From Bacteroidia bacterium (GTDB taxonomy: Bacteria > Bacteroidota > Bacteroidia > Cytophagales > Cyclobacteriaceae), in the NCBI GenBank assembly GCA_030425425.1, contig JAUIAO010000011.1:46906-110905 (forward strand): DNA of 64,000 bases, written 5' to 3'. Below the pieces are notes generated by a model, which was not told the DNA's origin, made no database searches, and worked only from the letters and a program-made list of their open reading frames with translations. This document shows, in pieces, positions 54,931 through 64,000 of this stretch (within the stretch, counting starts at the first letter, position 1; every line of letters begins with the position of its first letter). A program made the translations under genes and the position numbers.

Positions 54931-55033
54931 AAAAGGCGAGGGTGCTGAGGTATCTGCTGAGGTTTGTTACTTGGGATACCTGAGCACTCTTGCTGTGGGT
55001 GCCATCAGTTGCCTCCCGGAACTTGTGGAGGGT
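54931..55033 (+). repeat. 103-bp structured direct repeat, right copy
   Basis: The second copy of the repeat at 35368-35470, same orientation, about 13 differences. The hairpin arms lie at 54937-54954 and 54975-54992 with a 20-base loop of mostly different sequence. The 409-base gap between GH30 and the Argonaute gene (54770-55178) holds nothing else recognisable. Confidence 0.9.
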
Positions 55034-55178
55034 GGTCAGTGATGGTGGAGGATTTGTGGGTACACGAGCCAATACGATTAACCAGATAGTGTAAAACCAA
55101 TGACTTTTATTTGCTTATCGAGCTGGTCAATGTTGAAATTTTCTTCTTTTAGATTATCTGTTAATATCAGCACCAAAC

Positions 55179-57296
55179 TTACAAAAACCATAAATTATCT
55201 TTTCCGAAATCAGGTATTTCGTCACCAGTGAAATGGGGAAACATCTCTGCTACCATTTCGGGGTATTTGATGGTGACTGGTAAGTTTTGCTGGCTGACGG
55301 ATTTCCAATACATCCTGCTGAATTGATACACTTGGTTGATCAATTGCTTAATAACCTTAGAATCCTTAACTTCCTCAGGGTCACTGCAGTCAATTGATAG
55401 CTTAATAGGAAATGGGAATCCCTCTCGCGCTTTGAAGGAGTCTGAGTTTTCGTATCTGGTGTTGTTGAATAGTAAGTATCTATTGTAACCGTATTTCACG
55501 AAAGTGCCACTCTTTGGCATGAGCTGTGGCCATTGATCATCAAAAGCAATAAGGTCTGAAGATTCTGTTTTGTTGATGGAGACGATGAAGATAGGAAAAT
55601 CATATTTCAGTTCTCTAATTGCTGTTTCGATTGGCTCCAGTTCTGTTTTGCTCATGCTTTTGTAGAAATGGATGACCAGACGATTGATTTTGTCGGTGGT
55701 GGAGGCATAGTCATTTACCGCACGAATGATTGATCCCGCCAATTCATCTGTTTGCTTTTTTCTGAAGCATTCAAAGCGATTGAATTTTCCATTGTTCTGA
55801 AAACTGAAAGCACTACCTACATACTGTACATTGGTATCACGGTGTTTGAATGCCCCAATACCAACAATCAATTCTCGAGTAAGGGTAGTGTCCAATTGCC
55901 ATGGGAGTCCGTCCAGTTTGGATAAAACTGCTATGGCAATGTTTGGCATGCTGAAATGGTAATCTTCTTTCGTTCTTACTTTTTCAGCTTCAATGACTTG
56001 TGAGGTAACCCGGTATTTTAGCAGTAGTTCTTTGACCTTATAATAAACCTCGCGTTTTGTTTTGTCTGTATCGTATTTGTTGATAGGGCTAATGTATATT
56101 CCAATGTATCTAGTGTCTTGTTGGAAGTCCAGGGTTTCCAGACCTTTTGAAATCTCAGATACTGGGTTGGATTTGTTTTCGAAAAAGATAGAGAAACCAG
56201 ACTGTCTGCCATAATATGTTTTGGCAAATGATTGTAGTCCACCAAATCCGGTTTTCTTTCCACGAAAGAACTGTTCGATTTTTTTAGCTGCATCTTCATC
56301 TTCCTGATGCATGATATAGAAGAACTGAATTTTTTTATGTGGACTTATTGCAAAAGGGCCATTATTTTTTATTCCGTAATATGGAACGATGCCCGTCTGA
56401 TGCTTGCCATACTTTTTCCCGAATAGGAGTTGATTGCTGTTTTCTGTAACTGAACCAACAGTAGGTGCAGTGATGAATTTTTTGGTATCGATAGGGATGA
56501 TAGCCGTGAAGTCTTTCTGGAAAATATGGGTTTTCATGAAGCCATTAATTTTCTCTGCAAACTTCAGATACTTATTTCCTTTGTCCGGAGCCTCTGTGCT
56601 CTGACCTAATTCGTCTCTTAACATGAAGTTCCAAACTGGATAGGCATTGTCATAATTGGCTCTTACTTCTTCGGGTGCTTCCTCGAATTTGAAGAGTTTG
56701 TTTTCATATATCAGCCAATTGAAAGCCTCTGTTGAAACTTCGGAAAGCAGTTCTGCTACACTTGACTTGAAGACCTTGGAAATGCCTGCATAAGTCAATA
56801 ACAGCTCTGGTTGATCAGTGATTCTGGCAATCTGTACACGCAGTGTGTATTTTTCAAATAAGTTATACTGTGGATCTTTTTTGGTAGCAGGAATCCAAAT
56901 TTCTATGTCGCTGACAAAATTCGGTTTTACCAGAATTCCTTTCTTCTCGAAATGCTCCTTGATTTGTTTGTTGTAATATCTTTTGAGGATAGATCTGGTA
57001 AAGCTGACATTATGAACCAAAACCCTTTTTTCTCTGCCAGAATCGTCCCATTCTCTTTTGAAGGTTGGGTTGCTGTTTTTTGTGACAGGTAAATAATTCT
57101 GCTCTGGCTGATCGAATGAGGTGTAGTAATGTTCCTGCTCTCCAAAATGATTGATTACTTCATCAGGAACGAGGGTGTGAAATACCCTTGAATGATTTTT
57201 GTCTTCTTTGTCTGTGAAGTAAAAGGTGTACTGCTCCTTTGGGTGAACAAAGGTGAGAATGTTGAGTTTCAGTTTTGCAACGGACGTACTTGCCAT
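55179..57296 (-). CDS. Long prokaryotic Argonaute with inactive PIWI domain
   Basis: 705 aa, long-pAgo size (N, PAZ-like, MID, PIWI). The MID guide-5'-end pocket is seen as EVYYKVKELLLKYRVTSQVI (Y419, K422, Q433) and PNIAIAVLSKLDGLPW (N452, K460), the classic Y/K-Q-N-K set. The PIWI domain starts near 470, but the first catalytic Asp, expected in a GID motif, is Gly (VGIGAFKH, G481). The second, expected after IH in an IHxDG motif, is Tyr (LVIHFYKS, Y545). The C-terminal LPVTIKYPEMVAEMFPHF is typical PIWI. It should bind a guide and target but not cut, as in long-B pAgos. It is last in the leftward defence island, with no nuclease gene adjoining. Confidence 0.9.
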   Translation of the reverse strand: MASTSVAKLKLNILTFVHPKEQYTFYFTDKEDKNHSRVFHTLVPDEVINHFGEQEHYYTSFDQPEQNYLPVTKNSNPTFKREWDDSGREKRVLVHNVSFTRSILKRYYNKQIKEHFEKKGILVKPNFVSDIEIWIPATKKDPQYNLFEKYTLRVQIARITDQPELLLTYAGISKVFKSSVAELLSEVSTEAFNWLIYENKLFKFEEAPEEVRANYDNAYPVWNFMLRDELGQSTEAPDKGNKYLKFAEKINGFMKTHIFQKDFTAIIPIDTKKFITAPTVGSVTENSNQLLFGKKYGKHQTGIVPYYGIKNNGPFAISPHKKIQFFYIMHQEDEDAAKKIEQFFRGKKTGFGGLQSFAKTYYGRQSGFSIFFENKSNPVSEISKGLETLDFQQDTRYIGIYISPINKYDTDKTKREVYYKVKELLLKYRVTSQVIEAEKVRTKEDYHFSMPNIAIAVLSKLDGLPWQLDTTLTRELIVGIGAFKHRDTNVQYVGSAFSFQNNGKFNRFECFRKKQTDELAGSIIRAVNDYASTTDKINRLVIHFYKSMSKTELEPIETAIRELKYDFPIFIVSINKTESSDLIAFDDQWPQLMPKSGTFVKYGYNRYLLFNNTRYENSDSFKAREGFPFPIKLSIDCSDPEEVKDSKVIKQLINQVYQFSRMYWKSVSQQNLPVTIKYPEMVAEMFPHFTGDEIPDFGKDNLWFL

Positions 57297-57498
57297 AAGT
57301 ATGTAATGCTTGTTTTACATAATGTTAATGCATACTTAGGTTGATGGTTTGCAATAAGATGGTTAAAGACAAATATGGATTATTATCTGAATATCACAAA
57401 TGTGAAATGTCAGAAATAACTAAGTAAGTGAAAGAAGTTTTCCACAAAATGGGATTTGAGTAAATAAGGATGGTGAGGATGTTGAGGAAATCGGGGGA

Positions 57499-58092
57499 TT
57501 ATTCTGCTAACACAATCAAGTCGAAATACATTAATCGAGTTTTTAGTTCATAATCGGTGGGGAGTCCCATATACTGTTTTTCCTGCTCTTCCGTGGAGAA
57601 TAAAAACTCAAACCCATTGCTAGAGTAAAAAGCCAATGGTATTTCTTCATTGTATGAATCAACAACTACGAAACGACAACCGGTTTTGTTTTCAGGGTCA
57701 ATGAACCAAGACTTAATGAAATCCATTAGCTCATAACCGATACCTTTTCGTTTAAAATGGGTACTGACTCCTAATCGACCAATCAGCACAGCCGGGTAAC
57801 TTCTGAATTGCTTTACTCTAGGAATGTCTTTATTTACCTTCTTTTTTCTGTTGTTTGGGAGGAAGTTGGTTTTAATACTATCATTTGCGATGGTAAAAGC
57901 GCAAACTATTTGTGCAGGATCGTCATCTAGTAAGAAGCAATATGATTTGCCTAATAATTCTCTTGAATAATTGTGAGAATCATTTGCGAAGAAGTCATTT
58001 AAATCTTTGTGACCACAATCAAAGGGATTGCAATTGGAAAGATGTTCTTGCGAAAGGACGGAAAATGAACAATGCTCTATTAAAAATCCCAC
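57499..58092 (-). CDS. GNAT acetyltransferase, probable toxin of a toxin-antitoxin pair
   Basis: 197 aa with a GTG start. The GNAT fold resembles TacT/AtaT-type toxins that acetylate aminoacyl-tRNA: CNPFDCGHKDLNDFFANDSH (about 22-41) near the N-terminus, then LIGRLGVSTHFKRKGIGYEL, where the acetyl-CoA loop is RxxGxG-like (KRKGIG), and IPLAFYSSNGFEFL. A 52-aa gene lies 12 bases upstream on the same strand, the usual antitoxin place. Substrate is inferred. The pair sits between the Argonaute and the type III system. Confidence 0.85.
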   Translation of the reverse strand: MGFLIEHCSFSVLSQEHLSNCNPFDCGHKDLNDFFANDSHNYSRELLGKSYCFLLDDDPAQIVCAFTIANDSIKTNFLPNNRKKKVNKDIPRVKQFRSYPAVLIGRLGVSTHFKRKGIGYELMDFIKSWFIDPENKTGCRFVVVDSYNEEIPLAFYSSNGFEFLFSTEEQEKQYMGLPTDYELKTRLMYFDLIVLAE

Positions 58093-58104
58093 TATGAATT
58101 GGGA

Positions 58105-58263
58105 TTATTTTAGATTCGCCTTTTTAAGAATGGCACGTGCTATTTTGACTTGCTTGCTAAAATCGACCGTAGCTCTATTCTTAACTGCACTATCTGCTTT
58201 TTTAACAAAAGCTTGTGCTGTTTCATTCTCTAGAGTAGGTATACTTTTAATAGCTATTGCCAT
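58105..58263 (-). CDS. Small candidate antitoxin of the GNAT pair
   Basis: 52 aa. It starts with MAIAIKSIPTLENETAQAFV and ends in a basic helix (DFSKQVKIARAILKKANLK). It is similar in style to the small proteins that precede GNAT genes in Bacteroidota. The gene ends 12 bases before the GNAT GTG, so the two should be one transcript. No HTH or RHH is evident in such a short protein; the family name is uncertain. It also sits in the 295-base gap upstream of the restriction gene's end, which would otherwise look empty. Confidence 0.72.
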   Translation of the reverse strand: MAIAIKSIPTLENETAQAFVKKADSAVKNRATVDFSKQVKIARAILKKANLK

Positions 58264-58387
58264 AGTTGTTAGGGTGTTTATAGCTGCAAAGTGCTTAAAT
58301 TTTTATTATAAATACAAAATATATTTACTTTTTGTTTCATTTATAAAACAAATTAATGTGTTTAACTCATTGATACACAGCATTGAT

Positions 58388-61300
58388 TTAGCTAGAAAGG
58401 TTTCCAAATAATTGACTTAAGTAGTCCTTGTTCTCTTCAAGAAACAAGACCTTATTATCTCCAAATTCTTGTTTGGTAGTGCCTGACCCTTCGCCCCATA
58501 CAGTTTGCAGCTTAGCAAATGGTGTTACAGACAAAATGAAAGCTTCGATTTGTACAGAGGTACTTTTTCCATCTGCTTTCAAGTCTTTGTTGATTTTAGA
58601 TTCAAGTACTGGAACCTGGTCTTTACACCATAGTATTTTAGGATTGTTGAAGTTGGTGTCACCCTGTAAAATTCCTTTTGGATCTAAGAAGTAAACATGC
58701 TGTTTATCTCCATCTATGACCCATAATATAAAGTCAGGGTAGAAGGAAGAGCTTTCCATAAAAAAGCCTATTCCTTTTACTGAAAGGTTTCTGAGAACAA
58801 AAAGCTGCTTACTCTCAAAGAGGCTTGACTCCTTTACATATTCTCTCAAATGCTTGATAAAATCACGCTCTCCTTCGTTGAGCCTTACAGGGACTGTCTT
58901 GATTTCCTTGAACTTTTTACCATGCTCTACCGACGCAATGGGGGAGTATAGGTGACGGTCGAAGTGTATAGAGGGTAAAGTATGTTTATCGTCAGCCTGG
59001 TGCATCTCCTTCACAGCTTCCTTAAGCTCGTCTAGATAGCCTTTCCGTTTGTACTTTGCTGGTACTCTTACAATGAGCGTATGAGAGGCAGGAAACATGG
59101 TGGAGTGTGTAGTATGATCCAACATGTCATAAGTCAAATATTGGGAAAGAAAAGCTTTTTCTTGATCAGCATAAAACTTGTTAATGTAGTCTTTAACTAA
59201 GCTGATAGCAACATTTTGAATCTTACCAGAAATGGCTTCATTAATACCAAATTGGTTATGGTGGCTATACAAGTTATATGCTCCTTCATCAATCAGCTTT
59301 TTGACAACTGAGCTATCAATAATCAAATTATGATATCCCTTGAGAAGCTTGTATCGGTTGGCCTCAATTATCAATTCATTGAGGTTAATGAAATCAATAT
59401 AAGTTTTTAGGAAGTTGTCGAAGTATACTGTTGGCTGATCCGCAACCTGACTATTAAAGCCACCAGATGCGATACTGACTTTGTTTCTCAAGTCAATGGT
59501 GACTCTTTTGGCAACACCAGTTTGATATTCAAGATTTATGATTTCATCTCTAAAGGACTTTTCATTTTGCTTGCGGAACGTCATTATCCTGCCGTTCCAC
59601 TCGCTTTCATGATTGAGCTTTATTTCAATCGTATACTCGGAGTAGTCTGGCACCTCTTTCTCAATCTCTTTCAGGAAATTGTTCATGTAGGACGCATTCA
59701 GTCCCATGATCGAGATGGTCTGCAGTGCTCGAATGTGATAGGGAGTATTGGCTTCTTCTCGCTTGAGTGAATACCCCTTTCCTTTTAGTCGAACTCCTCT
59801 TCCAAACAATTGTATAATTTGAGCTCCTTCACTTTTACCCATGTTCATTAACCCCATGCTGGATACCCTCCAGGAGTTCCAACCTTCGATGAATTTCTTT
59901 GAGCCGATTAGAATATTGATCGTGGAGTCTGACTCTGAAATGGCTTGAAATAACGATTTGGTGAAGCTATCATCCTGTGTAGTTATTTCTCCATCAGTCT
60001 CGGCTTCTAATGACTTGGCATATTTTGGTACATCACCAATATTGATCACTGCAAAGTATTGATCACTGGTTTTGCTCTTTAGGGCGAGCTCCCCATCTGC
60101 TTGTTTTACCTGAAAGGCTTCCATATTGCCAACGCCATGAAATACTTTAGTGAGTACCTGATTGGCTGATGGCAAGTTTTGCTTCAAGTGCTGAAAGTGA
60201 TCTTTGAAAATATCATTACCATCCGCATCTTTTAGACCAGAGTTCTCTTTTAGTATTTTATCAAAGCTGATCTGTAACTGAGCTGGTGTTGAAAGCGCAT
60301 ATCTGAAAAAGTTGACTACCTGAGAGACATCAGACTGATTAACTGAGCCTTGAACTTTACTTCCCACAAATACCCACAGTGGTTTTTCGATATTGTGCTG
60401 GCGCATTTCGGTCTCGTACTGCTCGAACAGAACTAGCTGCTCGTAATAGCCTAAGAGGCTTGCGGTAAGTAAGAGTTTGTTTTGCTCTTCGCTGTATTCA
60501 TTCCGAGTATCGAGGTTGAATACACTAAAGTTTTTGCCGTATCCATCCGTATAAAAGTGTCGGTAGGATTAATCAAAAATGATGGATTTGGCGTATTCAT
60601 TGAAAAGAAACTTATTGGTATTGGTGATGACCTGACCAAAAGTGGCCGAATACTCAAACGTAAATGAGCCAACACCACGGACCAGATGTTCTCTAAGCTT
60701 TTTCCATTTTTGTTCTTCTGATTTACTCCCCTTGTGGCCCTCGTCAATAAATACCAGGTTTCTGGACTCAGAGAAGTAATCTACATCCACAGTGACACCA
60801 TCGCCTTCTTTGTCTTTAACCAACTTGGTGATTTCAAGAATCAGAATTTCACCGTCTCTTGTTTTTAGACTTTCTTCACTACCAGTGTAGAGCTTGGCAT
60901 CAATGCCACTTTTTAGGCATTCTTCATAATGCTGCTTACTCAGCCCTTCATTAGGAGTAATCAATATGATGTTTTCCCATTCGGTGAAGTACTTGGTAAT
61001 CTGCCAATAGTTGCAATGCATCAGGAGGGTTTTACCACTACCTGTAGCCATCCAGTAGGCTAACTTTTTCAGATCTTCTTCTTGATAGGACTCCAGGGAC
61101 TCGAAATCATCATTTGCCCGTAAATATTGATTGAGGTCATTTATAAGATCCGATTGGTTATTGCTGTATTGATCAAAGAAGTACTCAGTAAAGAGCAAAG
61201 AGAACCATTGGTAATATTTGAAGGTGAGAAAAGGCTCAGCTCTATTGTCTCTAAGTTTCTTTTCATAGCCCTGTATGGCTTCATCATATTGGCGGATGGC

Positions 61301-61477
61301 TCTGTCCTCAATTTTTTTGGCTGAATTGGCCATGAGTGAACTGGCAAAGAGTGTATAGCCAGTGGAGGTAGTGCCGGGCATCTTAGTGCTAAACTCATCT
61401 CTTAAGTCTTCAAACGCTTTATAACCCAGCTGGTGTAAAATGTACCTGAAAAGGATCAGTTGTTTTTCCAACTTCAT
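58388..61477 (-). pseudogene. Type III restriction subunit (Res), interrupted by an in-frame stop
   Basis: The DNA translocase/nuclease partner of the modification gene upstream. The first part (61477-60569, 302 aa) has a Walker A motif WMATGSGKTLLMH (near 148) and a DEAH-like box VFIDEGHKGSK (near 250). It stops at TAA (60569-60571) right after KSIIFD. The same frame then continues with no shift (SYRHFYTDGYGKNFSV...) to 58388, covering the second helicase domain and a PD-(D/E)xK nuclease (YPDFILWV ... YFLDPKG, near the end). The TAA stands where homologues have Tyr in FDYSYRxFY-type text, so one base change explains it. An ATG at 60406 could restart a 672-aa C-terminal piece. Its start overlaps the mod stop (TAATG). 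Confidence 0.88.
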
Positions 61478-64000
61478 TATGAAAGCATTTTGTTTTTGAA
61501 TACTTCTTCGATGGGCTGATAGCCTTCCAGATTTGCCTGATCATTGATGTAGAGTAGGTTATAGTCAAAGGCTTGAAGCTCTTCTTTCAAGGCCAATGCA
61601 TCTTTCTCATAATCGGTCATTTCCCAACCTTTGACAGATCGCCAAACAGCTAGAATGTTTTTCTTGGCATTGTTATGACCATACACGAATTGATACTTGT
61701 GGCCATTGATCTCTTTAGTGATTAACTTTTGCATGTGTAAGCCGATGAGGTAGTTGAAGGTTTCAACCAGATCTACTGCCTGCTCCTTGTCATAGGTAAA
61801 GCCATCCCAAACTTTGAGCTTATAATCCCACGGATCTTGCATGGCTGCTGTATTGACCAGTGTTTGGCTGCTCTTGGTCTCAAATTCCAGGAAGTACTTA
61901 GGAATGTACTGATCAAAGGTCAGTGCCTTTTGTACAGCATCTTCTGAGGCATTGAAGGCAATGTTTTCCAAGGCTTCTTCATATTGCTCCAGACGCTGGT
62001 ACTTAAAGAAAACTCCAAGACCGTTCATGCTGCCGTCTTTCGGCTGACCATCTTTCCAGTCAAATGTGTAAGCGATTTTCTTGATTCGGGGGATAATAAC
62101 GGTGTAAATGTATCCCCCTTGCTCTATCATAAGGCATTTCCTATTTCCTTTATCCGATCTATTCAATATCTGTGTAGCGTGAAAAGTAGTTCCAGACCCT
62201 GGAAAATAATCTAAAATTATATCATTTGCGTTAGAGGATGTGAGTTGGAGGCAATCATGAACTGCGTGTACAGATTTAGGGTATGAAAAGACATTATGTT
62301 CGGAGAATAGTTTCTTTAGTAGAGCTGTACCATGTTCGGTGGCTGAGTGTTTGGCATCTGTCCAAATAGTTGTTGGTTGGACACCATCATTGGGTCTTCT
62401 TTTATAATATACGAAGATGTTTCCGTTCGGCTGTCTTTCTGCTTTTAAGTGACCAGAATGATTGAGGATGTTATCATAACCGAAATACCAGCAACCTTCA
62501 TCACCAGAATCCTTTGTCGGATATACTAAGGTTTCACCATCCCCTAATTTATCTTTTATCAAATAATTCTTAGATTCAGAAATATACTCAAGCTTAGGTA
62601 TCCTTACTTTGAGAGATTCATTAACAACAAGCGGGTAATACATTGTGGGTCTATCTCTGCTAGTAGAATTTGAGCCTGCTTTCCGTAGCATCTCCCAAAA
62701 GAACGACCCAAACTCATCTTTTTCTTTGTACCTGGCTAGTTGGTCATCATTTCTGGGTAATCGCTTAATTTGAATTTCATAATTATTACTTGCAAAAATT
62801 GCGTACTCATGAGATATGGCGAAACCACTGGGTATTGGTCTTCCAGATGGTTTGATTCTAATTGAAACAGTTCCCAAGACCTCTTTGAATAAGCCATCCA
62901 TCAATCCAATAAGATTTTTATATTCAAAGTCGTCAATGGTACAACAAAGGATTCCTCGCTTTTCAATTAAAGGGATAGCTTCCTTAAACCTGTTTTCAAG
63001 CATTGTAATCCAAGAAGAATGTTTGAAGTTGTTCTTGTAAATGATTTCTGATGCACTTGTATTGTAGGGAGGATCAATGTATACGCTATTAATACTGTTT
63101 TCATACTGCTGGTTTAAGGCTCTAATACCATGAAAATTATCAGAGTGAATTATTGTGCCATCTGTTTTATCGATTATGTCAATATGAGATGAAAGTGTAT
63201 TGAGAATATTGGATTTAAACTCTGTTAGAAAGTGTTTTGTGTCAATTGGCAACTTTCTCCAGGTATGTAAGTCAGCTTTGAAATCATCTGCATTTTTTGG
63301 AATTGCTTTTTCCCCGAACAGTTTTTTCCATTCAGTTTTCTGGTCGTCGTTTTTGATTGCTTCTTCAAGGATCGGTTTAGCAGCTTCTTCTCCAATGTAT
63401 TCAATCAGTCGGTCTACGGTAATCACCCATTCAGTGCTAAGTACAAATTTCTTTTTCTCCCAGAGCTTTTTCTGAAAGTCTTCTATCTGGCTGACAAAAT
63501 CAATGATGGTGTCGGCAATAGATTTGAAAACCTTGATGGTTTTGAAGCTGTGCTTCAGGCGGTCAAAGTGTGCGTCTGTATCTGTTACGTAGAGGTCATC
63601 TACACTGATCAGTTCGCTCTTAATGTAGTAGTCCAACTCTCTGGATAGAAAACTCTTCAGATTTTTGTGAATGAAAAAGTCATGCTTGTTTTTACGGGTG
63701 TAGTGCTGAAGTTTGGTGAGCAGTAGTGGCTTACTGTCTTCATCGGTAGCTACTGGTTTCCAGAGGTTGGCAAAGGAAGGATTCTTACCAAACTCTTTTT
63801 GTAGAAACTCAAAAGCCAGCTCATCCAGGCTGTCTTGTTTCTTGTTGCTCTTTACCTTCTTCTTTTCCTCCTCGGATAAGGGGCGGTATTCAAAGTAGAA
63901 AGTCACTTCCTTGCTGGATACCTCTGGTTGCTTGTTGGCTAATACAAAAGAGAGTTCTTCATCTGAGTTGGAGTCTTTGATAGAGGGGGCCTTATCAGCC
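61477..64000 (-). CDS. Type III DNA methyltransferase (Mod), 5' end outside window
   Basis: At least 840 aa. The frame runs unbroken from the right edge; an ATG-like start at 63906 is not real, because upstream codons stay open (e.g. SDEELSFVLANKQPEV). It is a beta-class amino-methyltransferase. The catalytic DPPY is in SVYIDPPYNTSASE (about 63063-63085), followed later by the AdoMet motif ILDYFPGSGTTFHATQILN. The order, with the catalytic motif before the AdoMet motif, is typical for type III Mod. The C-terminal part (KVWDGFTYDKEQAVDLVETF) is for target binding or coupling to Res. It overlaps the res start by one base. Confidence 0.94.
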   Translation of the reverse strand, partial: ADKAPSIKDSNSDEELSFVLANKQPEVSSKEVTFYFEYRPLSEEEKKKVKSNKKQDSLDELAFEFLQKEFGKNPSFANLWKPVATDEDSKPLLLTKLQHYTRKNKHDFFIHKNLKSFLSRELDYYIKSELISVDDLYVTDTDAHFDRLKHSFKTIKVFKSIADTIIDFVSQIEDFQKKLWEKKKFVLSTEWVITVDRLIEYIGEEAAKPILEEAIKNDDQKTEWKKLFGEKAIPKNADDFKADLHTWRKLPIDTKHFLTEFKSNILNTLSSHIDIIDKTDGTIIHSDNFHGIRALNQQYENSINSVYIDPPYNTSASEIIYKNNFKHSSWITMLENRFKEAIPLIEKRGILCCTIDDFEYKNLIGLMDGLFKEVLGTVSIRIKPSGRPIPSGFAISHEYAIFASNNYEIQIKRLPRNDDQLARYKEKDEFGSFFWEMLRKAGSNSTSRDRPTMYYPLVVNESLKVRIPKLEYISESKNYLIKDKLGDGETLVYPTKDSGDEGCWYFGYDNILNHSGHLKAERQPNGNIFVYYKRRPNDGVQPTTIWTDAKHSATEHGTALLKKLFSEHNVFSYPKSVHAVHDCLQLTSSNANDIILDYFPGSGTTFHATQILNRSDKGNRKCLMIEQGGYIYTVIIPRIKKIAYTFDWKDGQPKDGSMNGLGVFFKYQRLEQYEEALENIAFNASEDAVQKALTFDQYIPKYFLEFETKSSQTLVNTAAMQDPWDYKLKVWDGFTYDKEQAVDLVETFNYLIGLHMQKLITKEINGHKYQFVYGHNNAKKNILAVWRSVKGWEMTDYEKDALALKEELQAFDYNLLYINDQANLEGYQPIEEVFKNKMLS

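Noticed and set aside
58028..58411. 127-codon plus-strand frame over the GNAT/antitoxin region
   Set aside because: It is antisense to the GNAT and its small partner, both better supported by sequence and spacing.
60451..60747. A 98-codon frame across the Res interruption, suggesting a frameshift
   Set aside because: Reading the original frame through the TAA restores the expected protein text without any shift, so a single nonsense change is the simpler explanation.
61477..63906. ATG/GTG at 63906 as the start of Mod
   Set aside because: The frame stays open to the window edge with protein-like sequence, so the gene begins outside the window.

Overview
The window is a chromosomal segment of a Bacteroidota bacterium, most likely a marine or soil Cytophagales relative. 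The evidence is a SusC/SusD pair, a type IX secretion sorting tail, a short RpoD that begins like the Bacteroidota primary sigma factor, bacillithiol synthesis (BshB1), lipoproteins with Bacteroidota-style lipoboxes, and promoters of the TTG-N19/20-TAnnTTTG type. The genus cannot be fixed from the sequence alone.

Layout. 1-2.5 kb: the start of a leftward gene with a SusC-like N-terminus, then an ECF sigma factor overlapping a membrane protein that combines an anti-sigma-like N-terminus, a carboxypeptidase-regulatory-like domain and a TonB C-terminal domain. 2.6-4.1 kb: three tandem Hsp20 chaperones. 4.3-7.6 kb: a KDG-type sugar kinase behind a palindrome, a DfsB-like protein, a diheme cytochrome c and a lipoprotein. 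8-16.7 kb: proline and arginine synthesis (proB, proA, an ArgD-type aminotransferase behind a 6x8-bp microsatellite, then argD-argC-argJ), interrupted by an M43 metalloprotease lipoprotein and a GNAT. 16.8-19.6 kb: a MORN lipoprotein, a BacNav-type sodium channel, a VIT1/CCC1 transporter and a lipocalin-like lipoprotein. 19.7-19.9 kb: a tRNA with anticodon CAT and a decayed tRNA-like copy. 20-32.3 kb: housekeeping genes (START-like, LptF/G, rpsO, pnp, rpoD, trxB, bshB1, GT2, pdxH, YqgE/AlgH, DUF349) ending at tRNA-Thr.

32.5-35.5 kb is accessory DNA: a DUF6266-like protein, a DUF6943-like protein, a candidate HEPN-motif protein and a long G+C-rich noncoding tract ending in a 103-bp structured repeat. 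A second copy of this repeat lies in the same orientation at 54.9 kb, so the two bracket about 19.5 kb. The bracketed segment holds an HxlR-controlled hydrolase/SDR cluster with two matching operator palindromes, and a polysaccharide utilisation locus: a membrane-bound one-component regulator, SusC, SusD, two PKD lipoproteins, GH3, GH5 with a T9SS tail, and GH30. The enzyme set suggests a beta-glucan with beta-1,6 linkages.

55.2-64 kb is a leftward defence island: a long prokaryotic Argonaute whose PIWI domain has lost at least two catalytic aspartates, a GNAT toxin with a 52-aa candidate antitoxin, and a type III restriction-modification pair. The restriction gene is split by a single in-frame TAA, and the modification gene runs off the right edge. 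The most unusual items are the catalytically dead Argonaute in this company, the structured repeat flanking the 19.5-kb segment, the G+C-rich noncoding tract, and the paired HxlR operators.
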